The notes beneath the pieces are model-generated. The model was given only the letters and a program-made list of their open reading frames with translations. It was not told where the DNA came from and did not search any database. A program made the position numbers and the translations under genes. Below are positions 1-8,557 of a stretch of 64,000 nt of DNA, piece after piece; position 1 is the stretch's first letter, and every line of letters begins with the position of its first letter. Origin of the DNA: Agrococcus jejuensis. GTDB lineage: Bacteria; Actinomycetota; Actinomycetes; Actinomycetales; Microbacteriaceae. The stretch lies in the NCBI RefSeq assembly GCF_007679035.1, contig NZ_VEFR01000002.1:1-64000 (forward strand), in the 5' to 3' direction.

Positions 1-51
1 GTCGGCCTGCTGGTCGGCGTCGCGCAGATCACGGCCGTCCCCGCCGAGTAA
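1..51 (+). CDS. 3' end of an unidentified protein (partial)
   Basis: Only the last 16 codons and a TAA stop are in the window; they read VGLLVGVAQITAVPAE. The stretch is hydrophobic with a small-residue pattern, compatible with the end of a membrane segment or a buried helix, but it is too short to assign a family. The reading frame is supported by strong G/C third positions and by the tandem hairpins that follow the stop. Function unknown. Confidence 0.55.
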   Translation, partial: VGLLVGVAQITAVPAE

Positions 52-70
52 GGCACGCGGAACCACCGAA

Positions 71-224
71 GGCCCGTCGCACACCACTGGTGCGGCGGGC
101 CTTCGCCATGCCCGGACCCGCAGACGACGACAGGGCTCGTCGCACCCCCTGGTGCGGCGGGCCCTCGCCGCGTGCGGCGCGGGGACGACGAGAGGGCGCG
201 TCGCACCATCGGTGCGGCGGGCCC
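71..224. terminator. Three tandem GC-rich hairpins between convergent genes
   Basis: Three successive inverted repeats share a right arm GTGCGGCGGGCC. Hairpin 1 pairs 71-82 with 90-101 (12 bp, one G-T). Hairpin 2 pairs 132-146 with 151-165 (15 bp, two G-T, 4-nt loop). Hairpin 3 pairs 194-207 with 211-224 (14 positions, one mismatch). Each is preceded by a GACGACGA-like spacer. There is no T-tract, as is usual in high-GC actinobacteria. They lie between the gene ending at 51 and the reverse gene ending at 313, so bidirectional termination is the natural role. The near-identical arms suggest multiplication of one repeat unit. Confidence 0.65.
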
Positions 225-312
225 CGCCGCATGCGGCGACGACGCGCCCAGCACTCCGGGATGGCACATGCCCACGGGGCCCGCGCCATCCCGCCTCGCC
301 GCGCTCGACGAG

Positions 313-1851
313 TCAGTAGCCGGCGAACGCGTCCACGAGGACGCGGCGGGCGCCTGCGGCCTTGGCGATGCGCCGCAGCCTGCCCACCTGCTCCGACGAC
401 CCCGAGACGAGCACCTGTCGCTCGGCGAGGTCGGGCACGAGCGCACGCAGCCGATCGCCGTCGATGCGTCCCGTCTCGTGCTCCCACCGCGCGGGCATGC
501 CCTCGGGCTCGGTGGGCGTCACCACGATGACGCGCGCATGGGCCTCGGCGAGCGCTGCCGCGAACGGCACGGGGTCGCCGTCGCGCACGAGCAGCACCAG
601 CACGGTGTCGTCGTCGCCGGCGCCGAGATGCGACAGGAACGGCGTCACGCCGATGCCGGCTGCGACGAACAGACGAGGCTGCCCGGGCTTCGGCGTGAAG
701 TCGCCGCCCTGTCGCGTGACGGCGACGGTGTCGCCGGGCGCCATGTCGAGCAGGTGCTGCTTGAACGACGAGATCGGTGCGGCGGCACGGATGCCCAGGC
801 GCACCTCGGGCGAGCCGGGCGGGGATGCGACGCTGAAGACGCGCCGCTGGCCGCGCAGGTCGGCGCGGTGCGGCAGGCTCAGCTCGACCCACTGGCCGGG
901 CCGGTGCGCGAGCTCGGGCTCGGCGACGAAGCGCAGGTCGACGAGGTCGCCGTCGCGCTCGAGGCCCGTGAGCCGCAGCAGCGTGCCGTGGCGCGCACCG
1001 AGCAGGAATGCGACGACGTTGCCGACGACGAGCGCGAGCGCGGGTCCCGGGTAGAAGGAGGCGACGCCGACCGGGATGCTCGCGACGGATGCGAGCGCGG
1101 GCACCGCGAGCAGCAGTCCGACGAGGGCGCCGATCGCGATGCGCTGCCACCGCAGCGGCGGGAGCGTGATGGGCTCCGAGAACATGAACGCGGCGAGGAA
1201 GAGCACGGGGCTCTGGCCGATGGCCTGCACGAACGCGGCACCGACGTCGCCCGTGAACGACGCGTACGCGAGGGTCTGCAGCACGACGCCGACGGCCACG
1301 AGCACGAGCGCGGGCGCGACGATGCGCGTACGCAGCAGCACGAGCGCGCCGCCGACGAGCGTGAGCGGCAGCAGCGGCAGCGCCGCGACCCACCACAGCT
1401 CGACGCCGACGCCCGACGTGAGCAGCGGCAGCACGATGCCCGCCACGACGAGCCCGACGGCAGCCGGGTTCGCGACGAGGCGTCCGCGCCACACGACGAG
1501 CACCTTCGCGGCCGCCGCGAGGGCGCAGACGGCAGCGACGACGGCGAGGTCGACGATGCCCGTCGGCGCATCCATGCTCGGCGGCGCCGCGATGAGCGCG
1601 ACGAGGAGGCCCGTGATCGCGGCGCTCGGCACGTCCGCGGGGCGGCGCCCGATGCGTCCGAATAGCAGGCTCGCGACGATCGACACGACGACGGCGAGCG
1701 CCGCCGAGACGAGGATGCCGATGCCGTCGAACGTCAGCACGCCCGTGAGCGACAGCAGCGCCGCGAGCACGACGTGCGCCGCGAGGATCGCTCCCACGAG
1801 CACGTGCATGGGCACGGCGTCGAGCCGTGCGATGGGCGTCTTGGCGCTCAC
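313..1851 (-). CDS. Membrane flavoprotein reductase: NqrB/RnfD-like domain fused to FAD/NAD(P) oxidoreductase domain
   Basis: A 512-residue protein. Residues about 15-300 form some eight to ten hydrophobic segments like the NqrB/RnfD membrane subunit. Residues about 305-512 form a ferredoxin-reductase module with RPGQWVEL and RVFSVASPPG (flavin binding), GIGVTPF (pyridine nucleotide loop) and an aromatic C-terminus. It probably moves electrons from NAD(P)H across or within the membrane to the flavinylated lipoprotein encoded two genes upstream. The GTG start overlaps the apbE stop as GTGA, which implies translational coupling. The operon order FMN-binding protein, ApbE, reductase matches known extracytosolic flavin-transfer systems. 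The final electron acceptor cannot be told from the sequence. Confidence 0.85.
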   Translation of the reverse strand: MSAKTPIARLDAVPMHVLVGAILAAHVVLAALLSLTGVLTFDGIGILVSAALAVVVSIVASLLFGRIGRRPADVPSAAITGLLVALIAAPPSMDAPTGIVDLAVVAAVCALAAAAKVLVVWRGRLVANPAAVGLVVAGIVLPLLTSGVGVELWWVAALPLLPLTLVGGALVLLRTRIVAPALVLVAVGVVLQTLAYASFTGDVGAAFVQAIGQSPVLFLAAFMFSEPITLPPLRWQRIAIGALVGLLLAVPALASVASIPVGVASFYPGPALALVVGNVVAFLLGARHGTLLRLTGLERDGDLVDLRFVAEPELAHRPGQWVELSLPHRADLRGQRRVFSVASPPGSPEVRLGIRAAAPISSFKQHLLDMAPGDTVAVTRQGGDFTPKPGQPRLFVAAGIGVTPFLSHLGAGDDDTVLVLLVRDGDPVPFAAALAEAHARVIVVTPTEPEGMPARWEHETGRIDGDRLRALVPDLAERQVLVSGSSEQVGRLRRIAKAAGARRVLVDAFAGY

Positions 1852-2732
1852 GCCGCCACCTTCCTGACGTGCAGCCCTGCTGCGAATCGGCCGGTCGCCT
1901 CGACCTGGCCGCCTGCGTACATCCTCGCGTGCTCGAACGACCAGTGGCGCGCGAGCAGCCCGACGGGCGCGAACGACAGCGCCGTCGCGATCGCGTCGGC
2001 GACCATGGCGCGCTCCGCGACGACCCACGTGCCGATGACCTCGTCGGTCGGGGCGCCCGTGCGGCCGTCGAGGATGTGGTGCCGCCCCGCCCAGCGGCGA
2101 CGGTTGCCCGCCGAGGCGCAGAAGGCCTCGCCCTCGACCTCGACGACGCCGATCGCATGGCCGAGCGCCCGCGGATCCTCGAGCGCGACCCGCGTGGGGC
2201 GCCCCTGGTCGCCAGCGCCCGCGTGCCGCAGGTCGCCGGACGCGTCGACGACGCGGTCGTGGATGCCGTGGGCGTCGAGCACGTCGCCGACGAGGTCGAC
2301 GAGCTGGCCCTTGCCTGCGGCGCCGACGTCGAGCACGAGCGGCGCCGTCGTGCGGATCGTCGTGCCCTCCCAGCGCAGCACGTCGTCCCACGCGGGCGGC
2401 GCCTCGGGCGCGAGGCCCGTGTCGGCGACGCCGTCGGCTCGGTAGCCGAGCCGTTCGAGCGATGCGCCGACGAGCGGCGTCACGGCGCCGTCGGTCACGT
2501 CGTGCAGCTGGCGGTAGAGCGTCGCGAGCTCCGCCGACTCCTGCGGCATCCGCACCTCGCCGGCCGCGCGGGCGAGCGGAGCGATCGCCGCGTCGGGCCG
2601 GAACCGCGACCAGGCTCGGTCGTAGGCGTCGATGCGGTCGCGGATCGCCGCGACGACCTCGTCGCCGAGCGGCTCCTGCGTGTCGATCGACCAGCGCGTG
2701 CCGATCGCGTCGAGCCGGAGCCGCGCAGGCAT
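1848..2732 (-). CDS. apbE: FAD:protein FMN transferase (ApbE family)
   Basis: A 294-residue ApbE-type enzyme that transfers FMN from FAD to a Ser/Thr of a target protein. Recognisable elements are the GAAGKGQLVDLV segment (residues 138-148), SGD at 165-167, HHILDGRTG at 218-226 and ADAIATAL near 245-252. No signal peptide is visible, unlike many Gram-negative ApbE proteins. The ATG start lies 2 bp after the stop of the FMN-binding lipoprotein, its likely substrate. Its own stop overlaps the next gene. The tight spacing argues that all three proteins are made together. Confidence 0.93.
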   Translation of the reverse strand: MPARLRLDAIGTRWSIDTQEPLGDEVVAAIRDRIDAYDRAWSRFRPDAAIAPLARAAGEVRMPQESAELATLYRQLHDVTDGAVTPLVGASLERLGYRADGVADTGLAPEAPPAWDDVLRWEGTTIRTTAPLVLDVGAAGKGQLVDLVGDVLDAHGIHDRVVDASGDLRHAGAGDQGRPTRVALEDPRALGHAIGVVEVEGEAFCASAGNRRRWAGRHHILDGRTGAPTDEVIGTWVVAERAMVADAIATALSFAPVGLLARHWSFEHARMYAGGQVEATGRFAAGLHVRKVAA

Positions 2733-2734
2733 GC

Positions 2735-3199
2735 CTACGCGGCTGCCTCGTCGCGGATGGTCTCGAGCGCATCCTCGAAGCCGCCGCTCGTGAGGCTCGA
2801 GCCGCCGACGCGGTCGACCGACACGTCGTCGAGCGGCACGCCCACGACCTCGGCGGCGATGCCGTCGATGAACTCGCCCTGGTAGCGCAGCGAGTTCGGG
2901 TTCGTCGTCTCGGGATTCTCGACCTCGACGTCCTCGATCACGCCGTCGGCGAGCGTCACCGTGACGGTGATGGTCTCCTCGCCGCCCGGCGACGTGTACG
3001 AGCCGTCGGCCGAGTACGTGCCGTCGGCGTAGGCGCTCGATCCGGAGTCGGTCGTGGTGCCGTCGCTCGTCGACGTCTCGGGAGCCGTCGTCTCGTCGGT
3101 CGTGTCCGCGGGCTCGTCGGCGGTCGCGCAGGCGGAGAGGCCGAACGCTGCGAGGGAGGTCGTGGCGAGCGCGAGGGCTGCGCGGCGGCGAGGGGTCAT
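2735..3199 (-). CDS. FMN-binding domain lipoprotein, candidate covalent flavoprotein
   Basis: A 154-residue secreted lipoprotein. Residues 1-24 are a lipoprotein signal ending in the lipobox LSAC (Cys24). A Thr/Ser/Asp/Glu-rich linker spans 25-65, and an FMN_bind domain covers about 66-150. The flavinylation site in this family is usually (S/T)GA(T/S); here the aligned stretch RVGGSSLTSGGF (130-141) has GGSS, so Ser135 would be the acceptor. The start at 3199 is chosen over an upstream in-frame ATG because CAGGAG lies 6 nt before it and the signal peptide begins there. A TACCGT hexamer at 3230-3235 (reverse strand) could be the operon -10. Confidence 0.85.
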   Translation of the reverse strand: MTPRRRAALALATTSLAAFGLSACATADEPADTTDETTAPETSTSDGTTTDSGSSAYADGTYSADGSYTSPGGEETITVTVTLADGVIEDVEVENPETTNPNSLRYQGEFIDGIAAEVVGVPLDDVSVDRVGGSSLTSGGFEDALETIRDEAAA

Positions 3200-3338
3200 G
3201 AGGGCTCCTGTCGTCGGGGGTCGTCGGTCACGGTATCCGTGAGGTTCGACGCGCCCGCCATCAGGCGCATTGGAGATTCCCATGATGCCCCATGGCGTCG
3301 CCGGGCAGACGGCCCTGTGCGCAGACGCCGCCAGCGAG

Positions 3339-4280
3339 TCAGACGAGTCCGACGGGCGCGACGCCCCAGCGCCCCGTCCATGTCTCCCCCGGCTCGAGCC
3401 ACACGAGTCCCTCTCCCGAGTTCAGCGCATCGGCCGGGGCCGACATCGGCTCGACCGCGACGGCCTGATGCACGCCGTCGACGCCCGGGAAGTCGCGAGG
3501 CGTGAACACGACGGCGTAGCCGAAGGCCGAGTCCTGCCACAGGCGCACGCCGCGACCGGCGTCGTCGAGCAGCGTCGACGTCGCGATGCCGTCGACGTGC
3601 GCGACGTCGGCGAGCCCGAGGTCGAGGTCGAGCTCCGAGAGTCGACGACCGGCGCGCAGGTCGGCGCCCGCGGGCGCGTCCGCGTCGTCGACCGCGACGG
3701 TGCGCACGGGCAGCAGCCGCTCGTCGGCGATGAGCGCGGATGCCGCGGGCACCGTGAGCGTGAGCGCATCGGCGGGCGTGGCGCCGACGGCGAGGTACGG
3801 GTGGGCGCCGCAGGCCCACGGTGCACGGGTCGGGCCGGCGTTGACGGCCTCGTGCGTCACGGTGAGCCCCGTGTCGTCGACCTCGTAGCGCACGAACGTG
3901 TCGAGCAGGAAGGGGAAGCCGGGCTGCGGGTGGATGGTGGCCTGCAGCAGCACGAAGGCGTCGCCGTGGTCGAGCACGCGGTACGGGGCGTAGCGCAGCA
4001 GTCCGTGGCTCGCGTTGCCGAGTGCGGGCTCCGTCAGGGCGAGCTGCTGCGGGGCGCCGTCGAGCGTCCAGCGGCCGTCGCGCACACGACCGCCCCACGG
4101 CGCCATGACGATGCCCTGGCCCTTCGCGGGCCTCGCATCCTCGCGGAACGGCTCGACGAGGTCGACGTCGCCGAGCACGAGCTCGCGCAGGCCGGCGGCG
4201 ACCTCGGTGACGGTCGCGCGCAGACGCACGCCGCCCAGGGTCGACGAGATGGTCAGCTGCTGGCCGGAGGGAGGTCGCAC
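3339..4280 (-). CDS. Aldose 1-epimerase family protein
   Basis: A 313-residue protein of the galactose mutarotase fold. Family marks include the NASHGLLRYAPY segment around residue 75, GAHPYLAVG in the middle with its conserved His, and a C-terminal VAVEPMSAPADALNSG with the catalytic Glu region. It likely interconverts the anomers of a hexose or hexose-6-phosphate. The GTG start at 4280 is preceded by TAGGAT with a 7-nt gap, so the mRNA may be leaderless. It is divergent from the gene at 4316, and both promoters share 35 bp. Exact sugar unknown. Confidence 0.88.
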   Translation of the reverse strand: MRPPSGQQLTISSTLGGVRLRATVTEVAAGLRELVLGDVDLVEPFREDARPAKGQGIVMAPWGGRVRDGRWTLDGAPQQLALTEPALGNASHGLLRYAPYRVLDHGDAFVLLQATIHPQPGFPFLLDTFVRYEVDDTGLTVTHEAVNAGPTRAPWACGAHPYLAVGATPADALTLTVPAASALIADERLLPVRTVAVDDADAPAGADLRAGRRLSELDLDLGLADVAHVDGIATSTLLDDAGRGVRLWQDSAFGYAVVFTPRDFPGVDGVHQAVAVEPMSAPADALNSGEGLVWLEPGETWTGRWGVAPVGLV

Positions 4281-4287
4281 AGAGGCG

Positions 4288-4309
4288 ATCCTACGGATCG
4301 GGCTAGGGT
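4288..4309. promoter_or_regulatory. Divergent leaderless promoters
   Basis: On the reverse strand TAGGAT (4288-4293) ends 7 nt before the GTG at 4280. On the forward strand TAGGGT (4304-4309) ends 6 nt before the GTG at 4316. The two -10 hexamers are 10 bp apart back to back, leaving no room for untranslated leaders. No clear -35 is visible for either. Confidence 0.6.
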
Positions 4310-4315
4310 CGAGGG

Positions 4316-5116
4316 GTGACCCAGCCGAGCGCGTATCCGCCCGCCGCGTCCTTCCGCCCCGCGAGCGGCTGGCAGTTCGACGGGGCATCCGCCCCCGTCG
4401 CCGCGACGCCCTCGCGCCGCACGAGCCTCGTGCCCGGCATCGTGCTCGTCGTCGCCTTCCTCCTCATCGGGTCGCAGGGCGCCGCGAGCACCCTGAGCGT
4501 CGGCCTGCCGTCGGCGGGCGACCTCGCCGTCACCATCGCGCTGTGGAGCACGTCCGGCGTCGTGCTCGCCACGCTCTTCGCGGTCGCCTCGCGCGTCGTG
4601 TGGCTCGCGGTCGCCGCGGGCATCGCCGCGCTCGCGGACGCCATCGCCATCGCCGTGCTCCTCGCGATCGGCTCGGCGACGGGCTGGGATGCGGTGCAGC
4701 TGGTGCCGATCCTGCTCGCCGTCGCCGCCGCCGCGTTCGTCGCGTTGAGCGGCCGTGACGCCCAGGGTCGTGCTGCGCTGCTCATCGCCGCGGGCGCCGT
4801 GGCCCTCTTCTACGTCACCGCCGCCGCCGTGCAGGTGCTGCGCAGCGGCGACGCCGGCGACCTCGCGATGACGCTCGCGCGGTCGATGCCGATCGCGATC
4901 CTCGCGATCGCCGCAGCCCTCGCCCTGCACGGCGCGCGCTCGCGCATCGTGCCCGCCGTGCTCCTGTGGGCGCTCGCGGCGTCGCTGCTCGGCGCACCCC
5001 TGCTCGCGACGCTCGCGGGCTCGCCGCCCGTGCTCGCATCCATGCTCGTGCTCGTGCTGCGCGTGCTGCTCGTCGCAGGCGCCGGCGTGCTCGTGCTGCT
5101 CGCATCGCGCCGCTGA
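4316..5116 (+). CDS. Conserved actinobacterial multi-pass membrane protein, function unknown
   Basis: A 266-residue protein with a Pro/Ala-rich cytoplasmic N-terminus (1-37) and about seven to eight Ala/Leu/Val-rich transmembrane segments up to the C-terminal RR. No catalytic or transport motif is recognisable. GTG at 4316 is chosen because TAGGGT precedes it by 6 nt in a leaderless arrangement. The following gene has its own promoter, so co-transcription is optional. No function is proposed. Confidence 0.7.
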   Translation: MTQPSAYPPAASFRPASGWQFDGASAPVAATPSRRTSLVPGIVLVVAFLLIGSQGAASTLSVGLPSAGDLAVTIALWSTSGVVLATLFAVASRVVWLAVAAGIAALADAIAIAVLLAIGSATGWDAVQLVPILLAVAAAAFVALSGRDAQGRAALLIAAGAVALFYVTAAAVQVLRSGDAGDLAMTLARSMPIAILAIAAALALHGARSRIVPAVLLWALAASLLGAPLLATLAGSPPVLASMLVLVLRVLLVAGAGVLVLLASRR

Positions 5117-5126
5117 CGCCGATCGG

Positions 5127-5132
5127 TACGCT
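5127..5132 (+). promoter_or_regulatory. -10 hexamer TACGCT, leaderless promoter
   Basis: TACGCT is followed by exactly 6 nt and then ATG at 5139, which would place the transcription start at the A of the start codon. The same geometry recurs across the window. Confidence 0.55.
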
Positions 5133-5138
5133 CGCGGC

Positions 5139-5666
5139 ATGACCGTCCACGAGCGCGCCACCGTCATCGTCCTGCCCGGCCGCGAGCCGCGCATCCCCGA
5201 CTCGGCGTACGTGCTGCCCAACGCGGTGATCGCCGGCGACGTGCGGCTCGGCGAGCGCGTCGGCGTCTACCCCGGCGCGAGCCTGCGCGCCGAGGAGGAG
5301 CCCATCGTGATCGGCGACGACTCGAACGTGCAGGACTCGTGCTCGCTGCACGTCGACGCGGGCTCGCCGCTCACGATCGGGCAGCGGGTGTCGATCGGCC
5401 ACAACGCCGTCGTGCACGGCTGCACGATCGGCGACGACGTGCTCGTCGGCATGCACGCGACCGTCATGAACGGCGCCGTCGTCGGCGAGGGATCGCTCAT
5501 CGCGGCGGGTGCGCTCGTGACGCAGGGACAGGTGGTGCCCCCGCGTTCGCTCGTCGCCGGCGTGCCCGCGAAGGTGCGCCGCGAGGTCACGGACGACGAG
5601 CTCGCCTCGATCCACCGCAACGCGGCCGTCTACGTGGAGCGCACGGCGCAGTACCGCGCGCTCTGA
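5139..5666 (+). CDS. Gamma carbonic anhydrase-like hexapeptide-repeat protein
   Basis: A 175-residue left-handed beta-helix protein with repeated I/V-G-D/E hexapeptides. His71, His88 and His93 (in SLHV, GHNAVV and VHGC) match the three zinc ligands of gamma carbonic anhydrases. The conserved RAD near the active site is RAE here. It could hydrate CO2 or be a catalytically quiet YrdA/PaaY-like relative; sequence alone does not decide. The C-terminal helix region (about 150-175) is typical for trimer packing. It converges on folD with a 37-bp gap. Confidence 0.85.
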   Translation: MTVHERATVIVLPGREPRIPDSAYVLPNAVIAGDVRLGERVGVYPGASLRAEEEPIVIGDDSNVQDSCSLHVDAGSPLTIGQRVSIGHNAVVHGCTIGDDVLVGMHATVMNGAVVGEGSLIAAGALVTQGQVVPPRSLVAGVPAKVRREVTDDELASIHRNAAVYVERTAQYRAL

Positions 5667-5703
5667 CCGGCGTGGAGGCGCACGGGCGCTGCACGCTGGG
5701 CTG

Positions 5704-6585
5704 CTAGAGCAGGGCGCGCTCGGCGGCGCTCACGACGTTGTCGAGGAGCATGACGCGTGTCATCGGCCCGACGCCGCCCGGCACGGGCGACAGCCAGCCG
5801 GCGACCTCGGCGACGCCGGGATCGACGTCGCCCAGCAGGCGCGCCTTGCCGTTGTCGAGCACGCGCTCTCGCGTGATGCCGACGTCGAGCACCGCTGCGC
5901 CCGGCGTGATCCAGTCCGGCTGCACGAGATGCGGTCGGCCGACCGCCGCGACGACGACGTCGGCCCTGCGCACGTGCTCGGCGAGGTCGGGCGTGCGCGA
6001 GTGCGTGAGCGTGACGGTGGCGTCGACGCCGCGGCGCGTGAGCAGCAGGCCGATCGAGCGACCCACGGTCAGGCCGCGGCCGATGACGCACACCTCGGCG
6101 CCCGACAGCGGCACGCCGTGGCGGGCGAGCAGCTGCACGCACGCGCTCGGCGTGCACGGCAGGGGCGCGTCGATCGGGCCCTGCACGCCCAGCACCAGCC
6201 TGCCGAGGTTCGTCGGATGCAGCCCGTCGGCATCCTTCGCCGGGTCGATCGCCTCGAGCATCGCCTGCTCGTCGAGCCCCGCGGGCAGCGGCAGCTGCAC
6301 GATGAAGCCCGTGACCTCGCCCGCGTCGTTGAGGTCGCGGATGGCGGCGTGCACGTCGGCGTTCGTCGCCGACGCCGGCAGCTCGACGCGCACCGACGCG
6401 ATGCCGACCTCGTCGCAGTCGCGATGCTTGCCCGAGACGTACGAGCGCGAGGCGGGGTCGTCGCCCACCATGAGCGTCGCGAGCCCGGGCGTCACGCCGA
6501 CGCCCCGCAGGGCGTCGACGCGCGCTCGCAGCTCGGCCTTGACGGTCGCCGCGGTCGCGACGCCGTCGAGGCGCTGCGCGGTCAC
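5704..6585 (-). CDS. folD: Bifunctional methylenetetrahydrofolate dehydrogenase / methenyl-THF cyclohydrolase
   Basis: A 293-residue FolD. It oxidises 5,10-methylene-THF with NADP and hydrolyses methenyl-THF to 10-formyl-THF. Tyr49 and Lys53 in SYVSGK form the catalytic pair. QLPLP, the nucleotide-binding stretch [13 protein letters not shown] and the C-terminal signature [10 protein letters not shown] are present. The GTG start overlaps the glyA stop in a GTGA junction, so the pair is translationally coupled. Both are under the ZTP riboswitch upstream of glyA. The product feeds purN and purH and is drained by purU, all present in this window. Confidence 0.96.
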   Translation of the reverse strand: MTAQRLDGVATAATVKAELRARVDALRGVGVTPGLATLMVGDDPASRSYVSGKHRDCDEVGIASVRVELPASATNADVHAAIRDLNDAGEVTGFIVQLPLPAGLDEQAMLEAIDPAKDADGLHPTNLGRLVLGVQGPIDAPLPCTPSACVQLLARHGVPLSGAEVCVIGRGLTVGRSIGLLLTRRGVDATVTLTHSRTPDLAEHVRRADVVVAAVGRPHLVQPDWITPGAAVLDVGITRERVLDNGKARLLGDVDPGVAEVAGWLSPVPGGVGPMTRVMLLDNVVSAAERALL

Positions 6586-7859
6586 AGGGTGGGGTAGAGC
6601 GGGAACGCGCCGGCGAGCGCGTCGACGCGCGCGCGCAGCGCCTCGACGTCGGCACCCGGCAGCAGCGCGAGCGCGATGACGTCGGCGACCTCGCGGAACT
6701 CCTCGTCGCCGAAGCCACGGGTCGCGAGCGCGGGCGTGCCGATGCGCAGGCCCGACGTCACCATCGGCGGACGCGGGTCGTTCGGCACCGAGTTGCGGTT
6801 CACCGTGATGCGGATCTCGTGCAGGAGGTCCTCGGCCTGCTTGCCGTCGATCGCGGCGTCGCGCAGGTCGACGAGCACGAGGTGCACGTCGGTGCCGCCC
6901 GAGCGCAGCGTGATGCCGGCATCGGCCACGTCCTGCTGCGTGAGGCGCTCGGCGAGGATCTGCGCGCCGCGCACGGTGCGCTCCTGGCGCTCGACGAACT
7001 CCGGCTCGGCCGCGAGCTTGAACGCCGTCGCCTTGGCGGCGATGACGTGCATGAGCGGGCCGCCCTGCTGACCGGGGAACACGGCCGAGTTGATCTTCTT
7101 CGCGATGTCGGCGTCGTTCGTGAGGATGAAGCCCGAGCGGGGGCCGCCGATGGTCTTGTGCACGGTCGACGAGACGACGTGCGCGTGCGGCACGGGGCTC
7201 GGGTGGATGCCGGCGGCGACGAGGCCCGCGAAGTGCGCCATGTCGACCCACAGCAGCGCGCCGACCTCGTCGGCGATGGCGCGGAACGCGGCGAAGTCGA
7301 GCTGGCGGGGGTAGGCCGACCAGCCGGCGATGATGACCTTGGGCTGGTGCTCGACGGCGAGGCGACGCACCTCGTCCATGTCGACGCGGCTCGTCTCGGC
7401 GTCGACGCCGTAGGCGACGATGTCGTAGAGGCGGCCCGAGAAGTTGATCTTCATGCCGTGCGTGAGGTGGCCGCCGTGGTCGAGCGACAGGCCGAGGATC
7501 GTGTCGCCGGGGCGCGCGATCGCATGCAGCACGGCCGCGTTCGCCGAGGCGCCCGAGTGGGGCTGCACGTTGGCGAACGCTGCGCCGAAGAGCGCCTTCG
7601 CGCGCTCGATCGCGAGCGACTCGGCGACGTCGACGAACTCGCAGCCGCCGTAGTAGCGGCGGCCGGGGTAGCCCTCGGCGTACTTGTTCGTGAGCACGGA
7701 GCCCTGCGCCTCGAGCACGGCGACCGGCACGAAGTTCTCGGACGCGATCATCTCGAGGTACTGCTGCTGGCGGCCGAGCTCGTTCGCGAGCACCGCGGCG
7801 ATCTCGGGATCGACCGTCGCGAGGGAGTCGTTGAAGGTCGAGGGAAGGCGGTCGGACAC
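6582..7859 (-). CDS. glyA: Serine hydroxymethyltransferase
   Basis: A 425-residue PLP enzyme making glycine and 5,10-methylene-THF from serine and THF. Visible are [13 protein letters not shown] (60-72), the HSGASAN loop, [10 protein letters not shown] and the PLP lysine Lys235 in [13 protein letters not shown]. Length is normal for the family. The GTG at 7859 is taken as the start because GGAG lies 7 nt before it; the nearby ATG at 7866 is out of frame. It heads a two-gene operon with folD and is controlled by the riboswitch at about 7886-7960. Confidence 0.96.
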   Translation of the reverse strand: MSDRLPSTFNDSLATVDPEIAAVLANELGRQQQYLEMIASENFVPVAVLEAQGSVLTNKYAEGYPGRRYYGGCEFVDVAESLAIERAKALFGAAFANVQPHSGASANAAVLHAIARPGDTILGLSLDHGGHLTHGMKINFSGRLYDIVAYGVDAETSRVDMDEVRRLAVEHQPKVIIAGWSAYPRQLDFAAFRAIADEVGALLWVDMAHFAGLVAAGIHPSPVPHAHVVSSTVHKTIGGPRSGFILTNDADIAKKINSAVFPGQQGGPLMHVIAAKATAFKLAAEPEFVERQERTVRGAQILAERLTQQDVADAGITLRSGGTDVHLVLVDLRDAAIDGKQAEDLLHEIRITVNRNSVPNDPRPPMVTSGLRIGTPALATRGFGDEEFREVADVIALALLPGADVEALRARVDALAGAFPLYPTL

Positions 7860-7885
7860 GCTGCATCTCCTTGGCAGTCGATCGG

Positions 7886-7960
7886 ATGGCCCAGGCGCGC
7901 GACCGTGCAGTGGTCGGCCGCTCCCCGGTGGTCACCCACCCAAGCGCCAGTCGCGGCCGT
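7886..7960 (-). ncRNA. ZTP riboswitch (pfl RNA) controlling glyA-folD
   Basis: On the reverse strand the leader shows the conserved ZTP/pfl blocks in order: CGACTGGCG (7945-7953), GTGGG, ACCACCGGGGAGCG (about 7917-7933) and CGCCTGGGCC (7888-7897). The last block can pair back to form the known pseudoknot. The aptamer ends about 27 nt before the glyA start codon, leaving room for expression-platform control of the GGAG site. glyA and folD are classical targets. ZMP/ZTP is the PurH substrate and rises when 10-formyl-THF is scarce, so the operon would be switched on to make one-carbon units. Ligand identity follows from the family; the blocks are read directly. Confidence 0.9.
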
Positions 7961-7965
7961 CACCG

Positions 7966-7971
7966 ATGCTA
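7966..7971 (-). promoter_or_regulatory. -10 hexamer TAGCAT of the glyA-folD operon
   Basis: TAGCAT on the reverse strand ends a few nucleotides before the 5' edge of the ZTP aptamer, the right place for a transcript beginning near 7959. No strong -35 was recognised. Confidence 0.5.
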
Positions 7972-8037
7972 CTCGTCGGCGCCGACGGCATCCACATGCG
8001 CGCCGCACGAGACGCGCGTCGGTGGCACGCTGGGGGC

Positions 8038-8553
8038 GTGCACGACGACGACCGGGGACGCGACGCCCTGCTCGCGACGCTGCATGCGGCGCGTGCGCAC
8101 GTGCTGACGGCGATCGAGCCGCTCGACGATGCGCAGCTGCGCACCGCGACGCTGCCGTCGGGCTGGAACCCCATCGGCCTCGTGCGGCACCTGACGTACG
8201 GCGGCGAGCGGTACTGGTTCGAGGTCGTGGTGGCCGGCGGCGGTCTCGACTGGTGGCCCGCCGACGATGCCGCGCTCGACGCGGGCCGCCCGGCGGACTG
8301 GCGCGTCGCGCCGGACGAGTCGTGCGCCGAGGTCGTCGCGGCGTATCGCGCGTCGATCGCCGCCTCCGACGGCATCCTCGCCGCGACCCGTCTCGATGCC
8401 GCGCCGGTGCGACGCGAGCCCGACTGGCCGCCGGAGCGCTTCGCCGACGTGCGCTCGGTCGTGCTGCACGTGCTCGCCGAGACCCTCACGCACGCGGGGC
8501 ATCTCGACGCGGCGCTCGAGCTGCTCGACCGGAGGCAGCGCCTCGTGCTCTGA
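8038..8553 (+). CDS. DinB/DUF664-like protein
   Basis: A 171-residue protein. The order of features, an N-terminal helix (LLATLHAARAHVLTAIEPLDDAQL), then WNPIGLVRHLTYGGERYWF and a C-terminal LHVLAETLTHAGHLDAALELL, matches the four-helix DinB/DUF664 fold with three metal-ligand His positions. These proteins often act as metal-dependent thiol or mycothiol transferases, but the substrate is unknown here. The GTG start is favoured over an upstream ATG because CACGCT (8026-8031) precedes it by 6 nt. It is divergent from glyA. Confidence 0.78.
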   Translation: MHDDDRGRDALLATLHAARAHVLTAIEPLDDAQLRTATLPSGWNPIGLVRHLTYGGERYWFEVVVAGGGLDWWPADDAALDAGRPADWRVAPDESCAEVVAAYRASIAASDGILAATRLDAAPVRREPDWPPERFADVRSVVLHVLAETLTHAGHLDAALELLDRRQRLVL

Positions 8554-8557
8554 CGCC

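Noticed and set aside
7886..7960. Glycine or THF riboswitch upstream of glyA
   Set aside because: The conserved blocks (ACTGGCG, ACCACCGGGGAGCG, GCCTGGGC) are those of the ZTP/pfl family; the tandem glycine aptamer pattern is absent.
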